Shown piece by piece: positions 26,001-41,000 of a stretch of 64,000 nucleotides of DNA. The position numbers were made by a program, and so were the translations under genes. The number at the start of each line of letters is the position of its first letter. Position 1 is the first letter of the stretch. Source of the DNA: Sialis fuliginosa (Eukaryota > Arthropoda > Insecta > Megaloptera > Sialidae); the NCBI GenBank assembly GCA_961205875.1, contig OY540816.1:20594701-20658700 (forward strand), written 5' to 3'. The notes below the pieces were generated by a model that saw only the letters and a list, made by a program, of their open reading frames with translations, had not been told where the DNA came from and did no database searches.

Positions 26001-29000
26001 GTTACAAAGTTTTTCCTCCGACACTTATTTTCGATTTTACATCAGCATTTTACCGTGAAATAAGGTATAAGATATTTTTATTTGTATACTCTAATACTTA
26101 TCTACTTAATTTTGGATTAATATATAAACGTTAAACTTGTTTTAATGTTTATAATTTTTATTCAAATTGATAGAAGTGAAATATTTGATTTAATATAATT
26201 TCATAAATTACGTCATGCTTTTTAAAAATTATTTTCTGACCCTCCTCTCCTGTCAGCGTCACATTTTGTCATATTACCCCCCCCCCCCTCCTTTCCTCCA
26301 ACATTTTTTGTATTTTTTATTAAAAAAAAATCGAATATATATTTTAAAAATACATGAAATTGGGTTATTTTTATTAAATAAAAACTTATTTTTCAGATTT
26401 CGAGAAAAACGTTTTTTCGGGGAAAAATATTTATTAGGACATAAAAAATAGATGTCAATAAAATAAACTATTAAATCTAGAATGGCATTTTCGAAATACA
26501 ATAATGAAAATATAATTTTATCAAATGTTATGTAGATGTCGACTTCAAAACAGAATTTGTTCCATTTTATTTTAATATTGATTTCCTTTAAAAGGTATAA
26601 AGAGCTTATAAAGTTTTTAGTAAGTTCACTTTTCTTTTGTTTCCAAGTAACATTAATGTAGAATTAAATACGTAAAATACAGTGAATTTGTTATTTTATA
26701 TTTTCACGTATTTACAAAATCTAAAAAAGTATATTTAAAGTTTTATCTTTATTTTTACATTTTTTACAGTTCTTAAAAATAATTCGACTTTTTAACTAAA
26801 AACATTTGTCTGTCTGTTTGTTACCTTTTCACGGCTAAACTGCTGAACCGATCTTAATGAAATTTGGTTGAGAGATAGCTTACATCCTGAGGAAGGAAGT
26901 GACATTTGTACGTGCGACCTATTTTATCGACTATCATAACAGAAATCTGTATTACCTAACCTTCTTCATGGGTTTTATGTTTGATAGCTCCTACCTAACC
27001 TAAATTCAATGCAACGAGGGAGATAGCACTGTTTTCGCAATACATAACGTTCTCACTCTTACACTACCGTATGCTTGCCTCTGTCAGATTCGCTCGATGT
27101 GCTTTATATTTATTTTTTATGTTAAAGTTAACATATTTTTATATAAATTAAATATAATATTGTAATGTTACTGTTACAGAACGTTATTTTAGAATTACAG
27201 AATTTTCAAAACACGACGACATTTTAAGTACCTCTGGACACGTAAACACACGCATTTCCTTTTGCCATTATTCGGCCGCTGATAAAAAGGTAGACGACAA
27301 GAGCCAGGCGCGCTGGGGGAATGGGTAACATTAATGAAGGTGTCCCAATTTTCCGCACGACGGGACGCCCTTGTGTCCTGGTTTTTTATCGAGGCGACAC
27401 TCGTGAAATTACGTGGATCCTACTCGTTCCACTTAACAGATTACAGGGTTTTATGTAAATTGATATGTATTTAGGTAAATAGATCGTTAAAACGAAATAA
27501 TGACCGACGTATTCAATTTGTGACTGAGTCAAGATTAATCAATATATATTTATTGTTTATGATCTCAAAAACCACTGGACCGATTTTGATGAATTTTTCA
27601 CTGTATTCTTTAGGACCTCGGGAGGAAGTTAAGTTATGTATAATTACAATCACGCTGAGGCTTAACTGTAAAAAAATGGCATGTTGTTACTAATAAAACA
27701 AGTAACTCTTTATTTAACCAATTTAATTACCAAAGTCCGCAAATATAGTTTGTTTTTAAAATTATAGCCTTTTATTTTGTTTATGTTTTTTCTCCAGTTA
27801 TGGATAAAGTAAAACCAGTAATGAGTACGCAGTGATGGACACTTGCTAATGATAAGTACTACGAAACAAAAGATATAAAAGAAAGAATCGTCAAATTTGA
27901 AACAATGTAAAGCAGTTTCTATGATAATATAATAATTAATAAATAAATTATACTATTAGTTTGAATGTCCACCATTTTGACACCTATGGGCCGATTGTCA
28001 TCAAATCACGCTGTAAGACAGTTAAATGTATATAGATTAATATTCAGAAATGGTAGTAATAAAATATCAACACATTATTAGTAATGTCAAATACCTTATT
28101 ATAACGTTATGGTGTGAGATAGAGATGAAAGAGTTTGTGATCAAAATAGAACGACCCACGTATTTTTTTGTCTGATTAAATGGCTTTAATTATAGCGGAT
28201 ATAAATTAGAAATGGAAGTGAATTACGCCCACGAAATGATGAAACTGTCCGCCACGTTTTCACACAGAAACAAAATAAAAACTCTATTTATAAGAGAAGA
28301 TAAACAATAAAACTTTCTGGATAAACATAGCCCAATCAATAGCGTTCCTTTTTTTGCTGAAGAAGTTATTATATATATTTTTGTTACAGTACTTCGCCAA
28401 ACAATTGCAGTACAATGAAAAATAATATTTATAATTTATTAAAACTGAAAAAAATATTTTATTAATATATGTAGGGACATTCTTAAGTTCCTCCACAGTT
28501 TATAGTATTTAAAAGGGTTGAAGTTTCGAATAATCAGTGTTTAAAACGTGGAAGACGTAGTTTTAAGGCGGATATTACACTATCAAAGAAATATGATAAA
28601 ATTTCTTTGATCAAAGAAATATGACAGTGTAATAAGTCAACTTTTATAATATTTACCTTCATAATATTTCTATGATCATAGTTAAAGACAGTCTCTTATA
28701 TTTGATCAAAGATTTTTTGACGTAAAAAACAAAATGGCGACTACCAAGTTATCACTGACAGTTACAGTTACATAATTATTAATATATGAATATCAACAAA
28801 ATCCAGTATTATATGATAATCTTCTTATTGATTATAAAAACCACAATACACGGTTGTAAATTCAAACCTCGATCGCGTCAATTGACGAACATCCACGCAC
28901 TGATATTCAAAAGGCACCAAAAAAGAAGAAAATATCCCTAGATAATATTGAGAAAATATTATCAAATATTTTATATAGTGTAATAAAACAAAATCTCGTA

Positions 29001-32000
29001 TTTTGTCAAAGAATCTTTGTCAAAGATCTTTGACATATTTATTTGATAGTGTAATAGCCGCCTAATTAAAAAAAGAGACAAAAAATTGATTAGAAAAAAA
29101 TTCAAGACCGGAAAATCTAATTTTGTTTACAAATTTTTTTATTAATGTGCGGATCTCGGAAAATTTTAGGTCGTCAATGCGGCCCGCGGTGAATTTTGGG
29201 TTGACCAGGCCTGTACTACACGTTTTATACATTTTAGAATTTATTATTAATAGTGTGCAAATACCCTATCGGTTTTATGCTTACAAAATAAAAATACTGC
29301 TCAAATAGACCTTTTAATATATTATTATGTTTGTAATGAATTTAAAACGTCTAGGTATAAAATCGACTTTTACATTATTCATTGCCGTTAACTTGGATAC
29401 AGTTTGTGAAAATGATCGACTGTATCCAAGCGTAGGGGCATTAGTTCGGGCACAATACGCTTAGATGGCGCCACTAAACAATGCGAATAATTACGGAACG
29501 AGGGTTTGACAGATGACCGCTGTCAGAACAAAAGCTTTCGATGTTTAATGGCGAAATCGGCACTGTCTTGTAAATGAAATGTTCCATGGACAATGAACGT
29601 GCCTTTATTTTTAACTAGCTGGTATAACCCGGCGTTGCTAGGGATTAATAGAAATGCCAATTAATAATATACAAAAACTAAAGGATGATTTACAACGATC
29701 GTAAAAAAATTAACAGTGGATCGAAAATTCGGAAATTCTGCTATAGCTTCCCTAAAGATAACACAGTCACACAAAAAGAGTATGCGATACCAAAAAAAAG
29801 CGACCAATATTGGTCGAGCATAATCGGAATCCAAATTTTTGGAATTTTCTGCTTACCAGTTTTTTTACTTCCACGTTCCGAAGGAAATGAAAGTATTGTA
29901 ATACTGTCGAAAAATCGTGTCTGAGATAAGAGCAGATTCTGATTGTACTACCTTCAAAACGTAAAGAAAAGTTAATTTCCGCATGGCGGCTGTGCGTGTG
30001 TCTGTGTGTCTGTGCGGATGTAGAATTTTCTTTCGTTCACGATAACTACTGTAAAAATGCACCGATCTGAATTATTTTTGGGGTTTTGGTAACCCCTGTA
30101 TAGGGTCTTATGGCTAATATAATAAGGAATAAAAAAACCTTTAAGTACATATTCTTTTGTTGAAATTAATATCACACTTAAAAAAATAATTTTCCTATAT
30201 GTGAATTCTGTTTTCATTTGTGCGAAATCAGTTTTCGTTAGTGTGAAATTATGTTTCATAAGTGTGAATTTATTCTGTAAAAGGTATAGATATAAAATAA
30301 AAACTAATAATTTTTGAGTGGCTGTAGCTCCCTCAAGATGAATTTGCGGACACATGTTCATATGAAGTTTTTTACTTGAACATTGTCAAACTTTTTTATA
30401 TTCGTTGTAAATCACCTGTATACATATATCTCGTAAAATGAAAAATAGTTTGTATTTATATGTTTTCTTATAAATATTATATTTAAAATGGAAATATGTT
30501 TAAGTACTTAACTCATATTTTTAGAACTGCTGTCTTATTCTGTATATATATATATATAGCTTGTAAAACGGAAGATAGTTTGCATTTCTTTTAACTTTTA
30601 TATGTTTTCTTATAAATATTATATTTAAAATAGAAATATTTTTAGAACCGCTGTTTTATCTTGTTTACATACATATATTCTCATAACATTATTATATTAT
30701 ATCTAATTTTAAACTTGGAATAATATAACCTATTATAATAATGCCATTCATATGTGATTATTTATTAGCTGTCATTTCAAAATTAATTAACAGAAAATAT
30801 GAGTATTGTTATGTATAATTATAGAAAATTATACAATTGATATTTTTACATATATATGTATGTGGAACATATATAGTATTATCGGCATGCATTATTATAT
30901 TAAAATATAACTACACCAATATTGTTATGATAATTTTTATTTCTATAATGTGTTATTCTTGAATTAATTAATACTAATTACCATTAGTTATTTATTGATT
31001 TTCTAAAAATAGTAATTTTTTAGAGTTCACTCTAAATGAAAACCCTTTTAGATCTTTTGTCGATATATCCGTCTGTCCGCAGCATAACTCAATAACTACT
31101 GGATCGATTGAGCCAAAATATACATGTACAATTGTTTCCGAAAAAAAATCATTATTTGCTGATATTTAAAAAAAAAGTACGTAAAATATTTTTGTAAATA
31201 AAAAAGTGGGGTATCAAAATACGCGTTGAGCAGATTATATATTATATAAGTGGTTGAATTTTAAATACACGCGGGCGAAACCGCGGATAAATGCTAGTTT
31301 ATCTATCTATAAATTGTAAATTTGAAATTTAGGTTTGTATGATTTAGTTTTTAAATATTAGTTGTTTTGAGTGATAGTATTGGTGCAGGTTTCATAAAAA
31401 TCGGTACAGTAGTTTTCGAGATTTCTTCAGTCAAACACACTCTCTTTATATATTCGTAAAGATAGTTATTATTTTATTCTTGATTGTATTTTAATTGCTC
31501 ATTTACATTATATTTAAAAATTTCAAATGGCTGTTTGGGAACTTCAGAAGGATTCAAGTTTTATACAAAACCCAGAGATAAAAGTCAGTCTATTTTTTAA
31601 CATAACCACTGAGCTATCGGTTTCACTTTATTAAAACCAAATATGTCCACATTGTCCACGAAGCTATATGAAAATCATTTATCGATGTATTATCAAAGAG
31701 TAATTGTAATTATTTTGTCAAAAACAAAAGAGCAATTAATGGGAAATCGCTCTTTTATGTTCAGCAGCTTTTCTCTGGGAAACTCTACTACAACACGTTG
31801 TTAATGGATTTATTCGATACCTCTTTATGATACCAGAATCCCATTTTTTTTATTATAACATTTTAATTATATCGTTACCAGATTTTCGACTTTATTTATT
31901 TTGATTTAATAAATCAGTCTTTTTAGTGTTGTTTATTGAAAATGGAAAAAAGGAACAAAATAAAAAGTAGCCTATGTTTTTCACTAGGATGCCAACTATC

Positions 32001-35000
32001 TCCCTGCCAAATTTCATTAAGATCGGTTCAGCGGTTTAGCCGTTAAACGGTAACAAACAAACAGACAGACCTGACAAATTATAAAATATATAAAAAAGTA
32101 GGCAATGAAATTTTCGCGAAATATATTATTTTTGTAAAATTAATCTGCTTAATGCTCAGTTGGGGCAGAAAAATATGTAGTGAGTTCTCGATCTCATATT
32201 GAAGAAATTGAAGCGGATTTTGTCTCAGCGTGTAGCCTGAGATATAAAATTAGATTATGTATGTAACTTAATTTTAACATTTTCAGTACCTCTGTCTTGA
32301 TCAATACAGCATTTATGTATAGTCTCTTTTAATATTACATTATGGAAAATTAAATTTATGCACTGTTGATTGCTACGTGTACATTATTATTTAGAAGCCT
32401 TTAATTTATACAATTTACATTTATTAAAATGTATATATTACATACAGAAACGTGCGAGGAGAAGAAGAAGAAGGGGGGGGGAGGGTGCAAAAAGTGTATT
32501 GTGAAAATGAACCGGAAGAAAATATATTAATATTTATATTTTGCACTTTTATTCAACAAAAATATATTTGATTGAATATTCAGTTGTATTTACAGATGAT
32601 TTTTTTATACGTAGGCTGTTTTTCTTTTCCTATAAATAAATAAAGTTAAAATAACGCCCTATGAATACGCAGTTAAAATAAAATATAAATATTTGTTTTA
32701 ATACTTTGAAGTCTAAGTAACTTTAAAGTCAACTCTCTCTAAAAGTATAACCCCCTCCTCCCTCAAACATATATATTTTTCTTTATGGCACGTTCTCCAC
32801 CACTAGATATTAATTTAAAGTAATGTTACATTTGCAATTTTCAGTGGTGTTACCAGACTTTACTGAGGAGGTTCATTTACAGAAAAGCACCGTACAATTA
32901 CTTGGCAGATGTTCTTTCAATTATTTTTAATTTTTTTAAACTTGAATTTTACTCATATAAAATTTCTTCCCGTCACCTCCACCATAATTAAAAAAAATTG
33001 TATTTATTAAAATCTTTGATATTTAATTTTCTTTGATGTTTTTCGGATGTTTTTCTTAACCTTTTTGAATTTTACTCATATAAAATTTATTCCCGCCAAT
33101 AATATCTTCGATATTTATTACAAAATTACCTACAATATGTAGCATTTTTTATCATTATGTTGGTGTGTCATAATATAACCTACAAATTCACTACATAAAG
33201 TTTAGATCTGGGACTTTCAGTTTTCCAGTTATAAATTTAAATAAATTAATCCCCAATGTGATTATTTTACTACCTACCTATAAAATGAAACAGACATACA
33301 CTTCTTTTGTTTATAATTATATAATTACGCTTTCAGCACCTGTTGAAGTTTTAAAATTATGTAAATTACAAACGAGTATTATTAAAATCTTCGATATTTA
33401 TTTTTCTTTGGCGTTTTTCAGATGTTTTTCTTAACCTTTTTGAATTTTACTTACATAAAATTTCTTCCCGTCACCTCCACCATAGTTAAAAAAAATGTAT
33501 TTATTAAAATCTTCGATATTTAATTATCTTGGGTGAATTTAGATGTTTTTCTTAACCTTTTTGAATTTTACTAATTTAAAATTTCTTCCCGCCACCTCCA
33601 CCATAATTAAAAAAATGTATTTATTAAAATCTTCGATATTTATTTTTCGTTGGTGTTTTACAGATGTTTTTCTTAATCTTTTTGAATTTTACTCACATAA
33701 AATTTCTTCCCGTCACCTCCACCATAATTCAAAAACAACTACACTATAATCATAAAACAAATTAAATTTTAAATACCCCCCATTAAATAATGATTTATGA
33801 ACAAAACTACGCACGTTCAGAGTTATTGTTCACATTGTTATGTACATAAATAAAATGCCTGGAAAGAAAAGACGGGATTAAGTTTTAAATCCAACGCGAA
33901 CTTTAAACATAGCTTGGCTTTTAATTAAATATGTCTCAATGTCGTAAACAATATTTCCTGTCTTTTTCACAAACACCCATTCACTATCTCTCTCTAACTC
34001 TTAAAATGTACCATATACGATTCCTTGTTTATTTAAAAACTAAATGACTTAAGGTTATTGGCTTAGCACCTCTGTGAACTATTCGTATTTTTTTCAAATT
34101 TATAATTTTTATATTATTTAAAAGGGTTGAAGTTTCGAATAACCATTGTTTAAAACATCTCTGTATAGAATTTCAATAAATAGAGCACTTCTGGTGAGTT
34201 CTCTCATTTACCGTGTATTAAAAACTCTATATTTTTAATGTCCAATTACTCAAAAAACAAACGTCCAATATATTTTTTTTAAATTAGTAAAATATACTCT
34301 TCGTTTATAGTAGGTACTCATATATATTTGTGCGATTAAATTATTATGTAATATAGTGAAAATTGTATAAGTAAATGTGGCAATAAATATTTGAATAAAT
34401 GTTTAACTTGATATAAAATTGACGTATATTTGTGTTTTTATTTAAAATGACGAATCTATAACAGCTCTACCCTAGAGAAAGATAACTCTTAATATTTTCG
34501 AATCTGTTGTAAGCGATTCTGACCTATAGGGTTGCAGACAACTTCTGAAGCCCATAGTACATATTAATCTAATGTCCGGTATCATAAAGGACCTAACAAA
34601 TTTGTTAGCTAACAAACACTTTCAACTGAGATATCAAACTTATATGACAGTTCTTTTAGAGTTTGTTGATGACTTTGACAAGTTTCGTGCACGCGTTGAA
34701 GGTAAATACAAACGGTATTAAAACAGTGGTGATGTTATGAAAATTATTTTGTACGGTCAAAGATGCCAACTGTGTCACTGCTCTAAATTCCATAACTAAT
34801 CCATAGATACTAGTACAGAATTAATACCCCATTTGAATGTAATTGCTAGCTAACAAATTTTGTTAGGTCCTTTATAATACCGGACATAATACTAGATACT
34901 ATATCAGAAACTTTTAACAACTGAGACAGAGAAATAGCCCATAGTACCTATGTTGTTTTTTAAGTTCAAAAACTAGTTTTCCCCTATGTATTGTATTTTC

Positions 35001-38000
35001 AATTTGACGGCTTTTTGTACATAAACCAATGGTTCGATATTACATTATCGTATATCATTTACCCATCCACCCCCACACACACACACACCATACACATACA
35101 CACACGCACTCACTCACATCTCGTCACAGTCAGTGAGCTAAATAGCTCTGGCTCGAATATAGCTCTCGGCGCTGTTGAAATATTCACACCTTTACAAAGG
35201 AACTGAATTAATAAACAATGGAGTCACCTCCCGTATACACACTCGCTCTGTGCACACACACTCACGCTAGGTGCATTGTCTTGCATTTTTTTAATCGTAT
35301 TCCAACGTACTTTGTATGTGTGTATGTTGTATTTACATACAGGATGAATACAAAGTAATAAGTATAAAAAATTTACTTTATAAAAAAAATTTGACTATTA
35401 TAATGATTTTTTTATGTGACGTCATACTTCAAAGACGTTTTTAAGGCGGCTATTACACTATCAAAGAAATGTGATAAAATTTCTTTGATCAAAGAAATAT
35501 GACAGTGTAATAAGTCAACTTTTATAATATTTACCTTCATAATATTTCTATGATCATAGTTAATGACAGTCTCTTATATTTTATCAAAGTTTTTTGATGT
35601 CAAAAACAAAATGGCGACTACCAAGTTATCACTGACAGTTACAGTTACATAATTATTAATATATGAATATAAACAAAATCCAGTATTATATGATAATCTT
35701 CTTATTGATTATAAAAATCATAATACACGGTTGTAAATTCAAACCTTGATCGCGTCAATTGACTAACATCCACGCACTGATATTCAAAAAGCACCAAAAA
35801 AGAAGAAAATGTCCCTAGATAATATTGAGAAAATATTATCAAATATTTTATATAGTGTAATTAAACAAAATCTCGTATTTTATCAAAGAAATATGATCAA
35901 ATCTTTGTTAAAGATCTTTGACATATTTATTTGATAGTGTAATAGCCACCTAAGTAGCAGTGAATTTTAAACGAAGTGATATCTAGCGTGCTAGTTTTAC
36001 CGACTATCATAACAGAAATCTGTATTATCTAAGATGCGGGTAACAGCTAGTATCAATATAAAATATATCATTATACAGTTGGGTACAGTAAAAATTTAGT
36101 TTTTCTTATGAGCCACTAAGTTGGCTATAGCATATTTGAACGTGTTTTTTACTTTACTTTAAGAAAAACTAAAGTTAGGGTTTGTAACTCGGAAACTAAA
36201 AGTGATATAAAAATTCTAAATGCACCAATCAATTCTACACAAAAAGTACTTTAAGAAACTGCAAACAAAAAGTACTTATCTGCTTTGACAAAAAAGTTAT
36301 AGTCATTAAAGAAATTCCGAATTTTCAGTTTTTTGAGTTACCGACTAAACCACATAGAATTATTAATATTTTTTGATGTATTAATACTCACCCCTTCCTT
36401 TCACGCTTGTCTTGTACACCCTGTATAGAGTTAAATATTTGCGTCTAATATATGAGACATTCGGACATTAAACGATATACAAATATAATATTCATAAAAT
36501 GTATCTTAAAAAATCACGTTTTTTTAAGTTACAAGATAAAAAATTCTAGAGCATATTTTTCGCGTTACCTGGAACAGTGAAATCCTTTTAAAAATTACAT
36601 TTAATCTTGTAATAGAGACCAGTTTAATTAATTTGTGAATAAAAAAATGTTTTTTGTAATTAACTCATGAATATGCACAGAGGAAGAGGAAGAGAGATAT
36701 GATGATTTTGTCTCTCTTTTCATGGAAACCGCCCCGTCTATATTTTTTTACTCACGCTGAAACTGTTGTTTGTGAAAATGTTATCTTTGCATTCTGACAG
36801 TTTTTTTTCTTTTTATGAAATGTACCTAGTTTACTATAAGTACTCTAAAAGCATAAGACACATTTTTAATTCGATATTTTAAAGGAAATATTCATTTTGA
36901 TCAGTCTATCCGTCTGTTGTAGCTTGTAGTGTACTTTGAGATATGATTATTTTATTTTTTATTTTTATATTTTATTTCCTACAATAAAATGTCGGCACAA
37001 AACTTTGATGATTATTTTCTTACACATTTTTTTTTTTTAAATATGATTACAACAAAAATTATAGATAATAATATTCTCTATAACTTGTATCTAAAACATT
37101 TTTTTCTAATACGTACCGTTTAAAAAATAATTCGAAAAATTCAAAAATTAAAGAAAATCTAATATTTCTTAAAAAAAAAATATATATTTTCTACAACTTT
37201 ATCTAAAACATTTTTTTCTACTGCGCACCGTTTAAAAAATAGAAGTTGCACAACTAGAGTATACAAGAATCTTAAGTTTTAAATTTCATGTTTGTAAGTC
37301 GCGATCACAGACAGACAGACACACACACAGATGTCATTGAAATAATGATCGTACGTGATTCAGGGAACCTCAAAACGTTAATTCCGTTAAAATCTCAAAT
37401 TCGAATTTTTTCATGATCACTATACTTTATATTAGGGCTTCGAACCGTTATTTTTTTCGTTTCGGTTCGAGTAAAAAATATATTTCGTTTCGAAAAAAAT
37501 AACGGTTTCCGGTTTTTTCGGTTTTCGGTTTAACTCCGAGTGATTAATTTAAAAAAAATGTTTACCATAATTTAGAACATTTTATGGTACTTGTATGATA
37601 GTCCGAACGACAATTGAAGTGGGAAATAAGATCATGTTAACGCGCGTATTTTAACATGTACTGTACTGAACCGTAAAAACTGATATTTTTATTTCGGTTC
37701 TGTTCCGGTTTTCGTTCCGGCAAAAAAGAACGTTTTTTCCGGTTGTCGGTTTTCGGTTCAGTTTCGGTTCGAAGCCCTGCGTTTATTATACAGTACATTT
37801 CATGTAAGTATGTATGTATATAAAAAAGTAAAAAACCTCTAGCTACTGAAATTTTGATACCAGTAATTTAAAATAATTATTTTATTTATTTAAGAGATAA
37901 ATGCATAAAATATATTTTAAACTAACATCTGGCGTTCGGTCGAATGTATTATGATTAAACGCTTCCGTTATCTAGAACAAATAATTCTGATAAAAGTTTA

Positions 38001-41000
38001 CTAATGTTATGCCACAAACAATTGAATTTCCACTTTAGATAAAAACTAGATAAATAACAGATGGCGTTTGTTTTTCATAAAAATAACCGCAGTGTATTTT
38101 AGTTTACCGCAAATTAATAGTCGTAATAAATTTTATCTGTCAATCATATAATACAAGCTTTTTGACTTCCGCGGTGATCTCGGCTTCTGGGCATTAGCCG
38201 CATCGGTTTGGTCTTTCAATAGAGTCCCGATGATGTATATTGCGACGAAACGTTGGTCGATAGAACGACCAAATCGACACGGCTTGTACCCAGAAATGTT
38301 AAATGAATGTTCGTTTGTATGAGGCTTATATACTCGGAAATTACTGAACCGATTTCAATGCGGTTTTCACCAATAGTTAGATAATTTTTCTGTGAATGTT
38401 CGTGGCTATTGATATTTTATGAAAAAAAAATCTTTATCAAGTCGTGTTTTGTTTTATGATGTTACAACGTACAATATTTTATTTTATTTAGGTTACTTCC
38501 TGGGTAACACTGGGTCCAAGTAGTAATAAATGAATTAAATGTAATAGTACTTACCCATGAATGCTCTGATATCGTAACTTGTGCCGATTGGAGCGCCTCT
38601 ATATTCTTTAGCTGGTACTAGCTGCACAGATGGGGGTGCCAGAGGGGTAATTTCCATTGTGAAGGGGTATGCATTTGGCCCCAATCTTTTTATTAATGCA
38701 TCCTGTAACAAAAAAAATTACTAGTTGATTTACTATTATCATCACTGCTTACTTCTTATGTTACCTAACGTAACAAAATTTATCCTATAACCTGGCCAGA
38801 GAACATATCTGAATTAAAAAAAAAAAAAACACGTAAATCGGATAAGTGGTTCTCGAGTAGGGTGACCAGGTCTCCGGTTTTGACCCTGAGTCTCAGGGTT
38901 TGCACACTGGATCTTCGGGCTCCGGATTTGGGTGCAATTTCTCCGGGTTTTGCAAAAAATGACGACCAAAAAAAAAAAAACAAGGTCGTCAAAAATAGAG
39001 TAGGGGACATAACAGTGCAGATTATGGTAACAAATTTTATGAAAATTAAAATAAAAAGAATAAAATAAAAAAGGGTCTTCATTTACATCTCAGGGTTTAC
39101 CAAAACTAAAATCTGGTCACCCTATTCTCGAGTTATAAGCGCACTAACGGACAGACAGACAGAGAGACGTTGAAAGATTTTTGTTTTTGTTTTTATAGAG
39201 ACTATCTATAATATCATAAATTCGAATAATATAACGTAATTTTGAAAACGTTTGTATTTATATGAAACAATACATTTCCATAATCCATAGTTTGCAATTA
39301 GCCGGAGTGAAGTGAGCGTCGCTTCACAAAACAAACAAATGATTGCAGTGAATATAGCGACGAGTATATGTGCAATTCGATAACAGAGAATTCCACTGCA
39401 CGGGTTTTTTTTTATTGTGTTGGTATTCTATTAGTTTTGTTGTTTTATCAATAAATGTCAGATCAGTGGTTATCAAACATATGCACTAATTTTATTTGAT
39501 ACTTTTTATTTATTTTTTCTTTGCTTGCATATTGAATTTTAATATCTGATTTTTGAAATTATCATTCAATTTTATTCAATCATTGATTTTCTATATAATA
39601 TATTTTGAAATCTCATTTAATATTTTTGTTATTGTAAAAAAATATTTATAATAATTTAAATTTTTTGATATTATTAAACATTACTTACTTTTTCAGCTGA
39701 ATAAATTTAAAAATGTTTTATATTTGTATTATAAGAATATAAACAAGAATATTTAGGTACGCTTTATCTTAATTTTTATTTATTTTTCGTTGAAATTTAT
39801 CTGAATTTTTTGCATTCCATAATTATATTTCCTTTTTATAATGAGATATATCATGGAGATATAAATTTTAATTGGCTTTGGTGTACACAGAGTCGTTAAA
39901 AGTTATTAAAAACTTGTAAAAGAAACATAGGGAAACATGCCCCTATGAAAATGAAAATTGATAGCTGTAGCTTTAGAAGATTTTCTCATCCAATTTTCAT
40001 GGTGTAAAGTTTCACAGCGAAACAGAGAAAGATAGAGAGAGACAACGTTCTTTCGCACGTTTGCAGTAAATTGATCCATAAATAAGCCTTGTGAAAATTT
40101 CATTTTCATTTTTTGATTGTACGTTTTTTTCAAACTGGATTGGTATTTTGTAAAAAATCGAAATTATCATGTATAATTCTTTACTTTTTTAATACAAATA
40201 TAGAATGTAGTGCGAGTAGAACTTGCGCCCTGAGGGTTCCGTACTTAATTATTAATTACATTTTATATTTTTCAAACAAATGATATTTTGATCTTGTAGT
40301 TTCGAACGACTCTTATTCCTGAAATTTAAGTTTTAAACATATACCGGAAATATCTTTCTTATAGGAAATTTTATTACCTATAAAATTGCTCCTTTTCATT
40401 TTTGCTTTATCTTATATCGTTTTCGCAGCATCACGATTTAAACATTAATTATTTTGACACATATTGGCCGATTGTCATCAAATCACGCTGTAAGACAGTT
40501 AAATGTATATAGATTAATATTCTGAAATGATAGTAATCAAATATCAACAAATAATTCTAAATTAGTACATTTAATTAATAAATAGCCATTACCGGGGTCA
40601 TATCCAAAACTGGTGCCAGTACCTTATTTGAATTAAATTTATTTTTAGAATAATAATATTTGAGGTCAAAGAACTTTAAAATAACTTTTGATTTTCTGAC
40701 CATACTCGAGTCCTTTGAGTAGCGTATATTATAATAAAAAACAGAATTAATATTTATTTAAATAAGGCAATTATAAAGTTTGTTTGATAACAAAGTTCTG
40801 TTTTATTTAGTCACGTTTGGGGACTAATGCATCAATTTCATAAATAAATAACCCGAGAGAGAAAGACAAGGGAAAAAGTGTCACAGATGAAATTATTCAT
40901 TGTATCTTGACAGTTACTTTATTTTTTAAGTTCTTGTTCGATCTGAACTTCATATAACATATTTCAGTTTTTAGTAAAACTAGTAAATGAGGTATAGAAA

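Larger units (their letters stand above)
21254..38554 (-). other. Arrestin intron C-D (17.3 kb)
   Basis: No gene recognised. Delimited content: the 0.9-kb repeat (21306-22195), a family C fragment (22890-23100), a partial hAT terminus cagtgccggccttag (23490), a Helitron (24199-24480), MITEs at 25059-25531, 28564-29064, 34573-34886, 35442-35953 and 37434-37778, Helitron ends near 29615, 31297 and 36050, a 122-bp tandem (32925-33735) and a hammerhead-like repeat (38163-38299). 26210-28000 and 30120-31000 hold only AT-rich DNA and debris. Confidence 0.6.
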
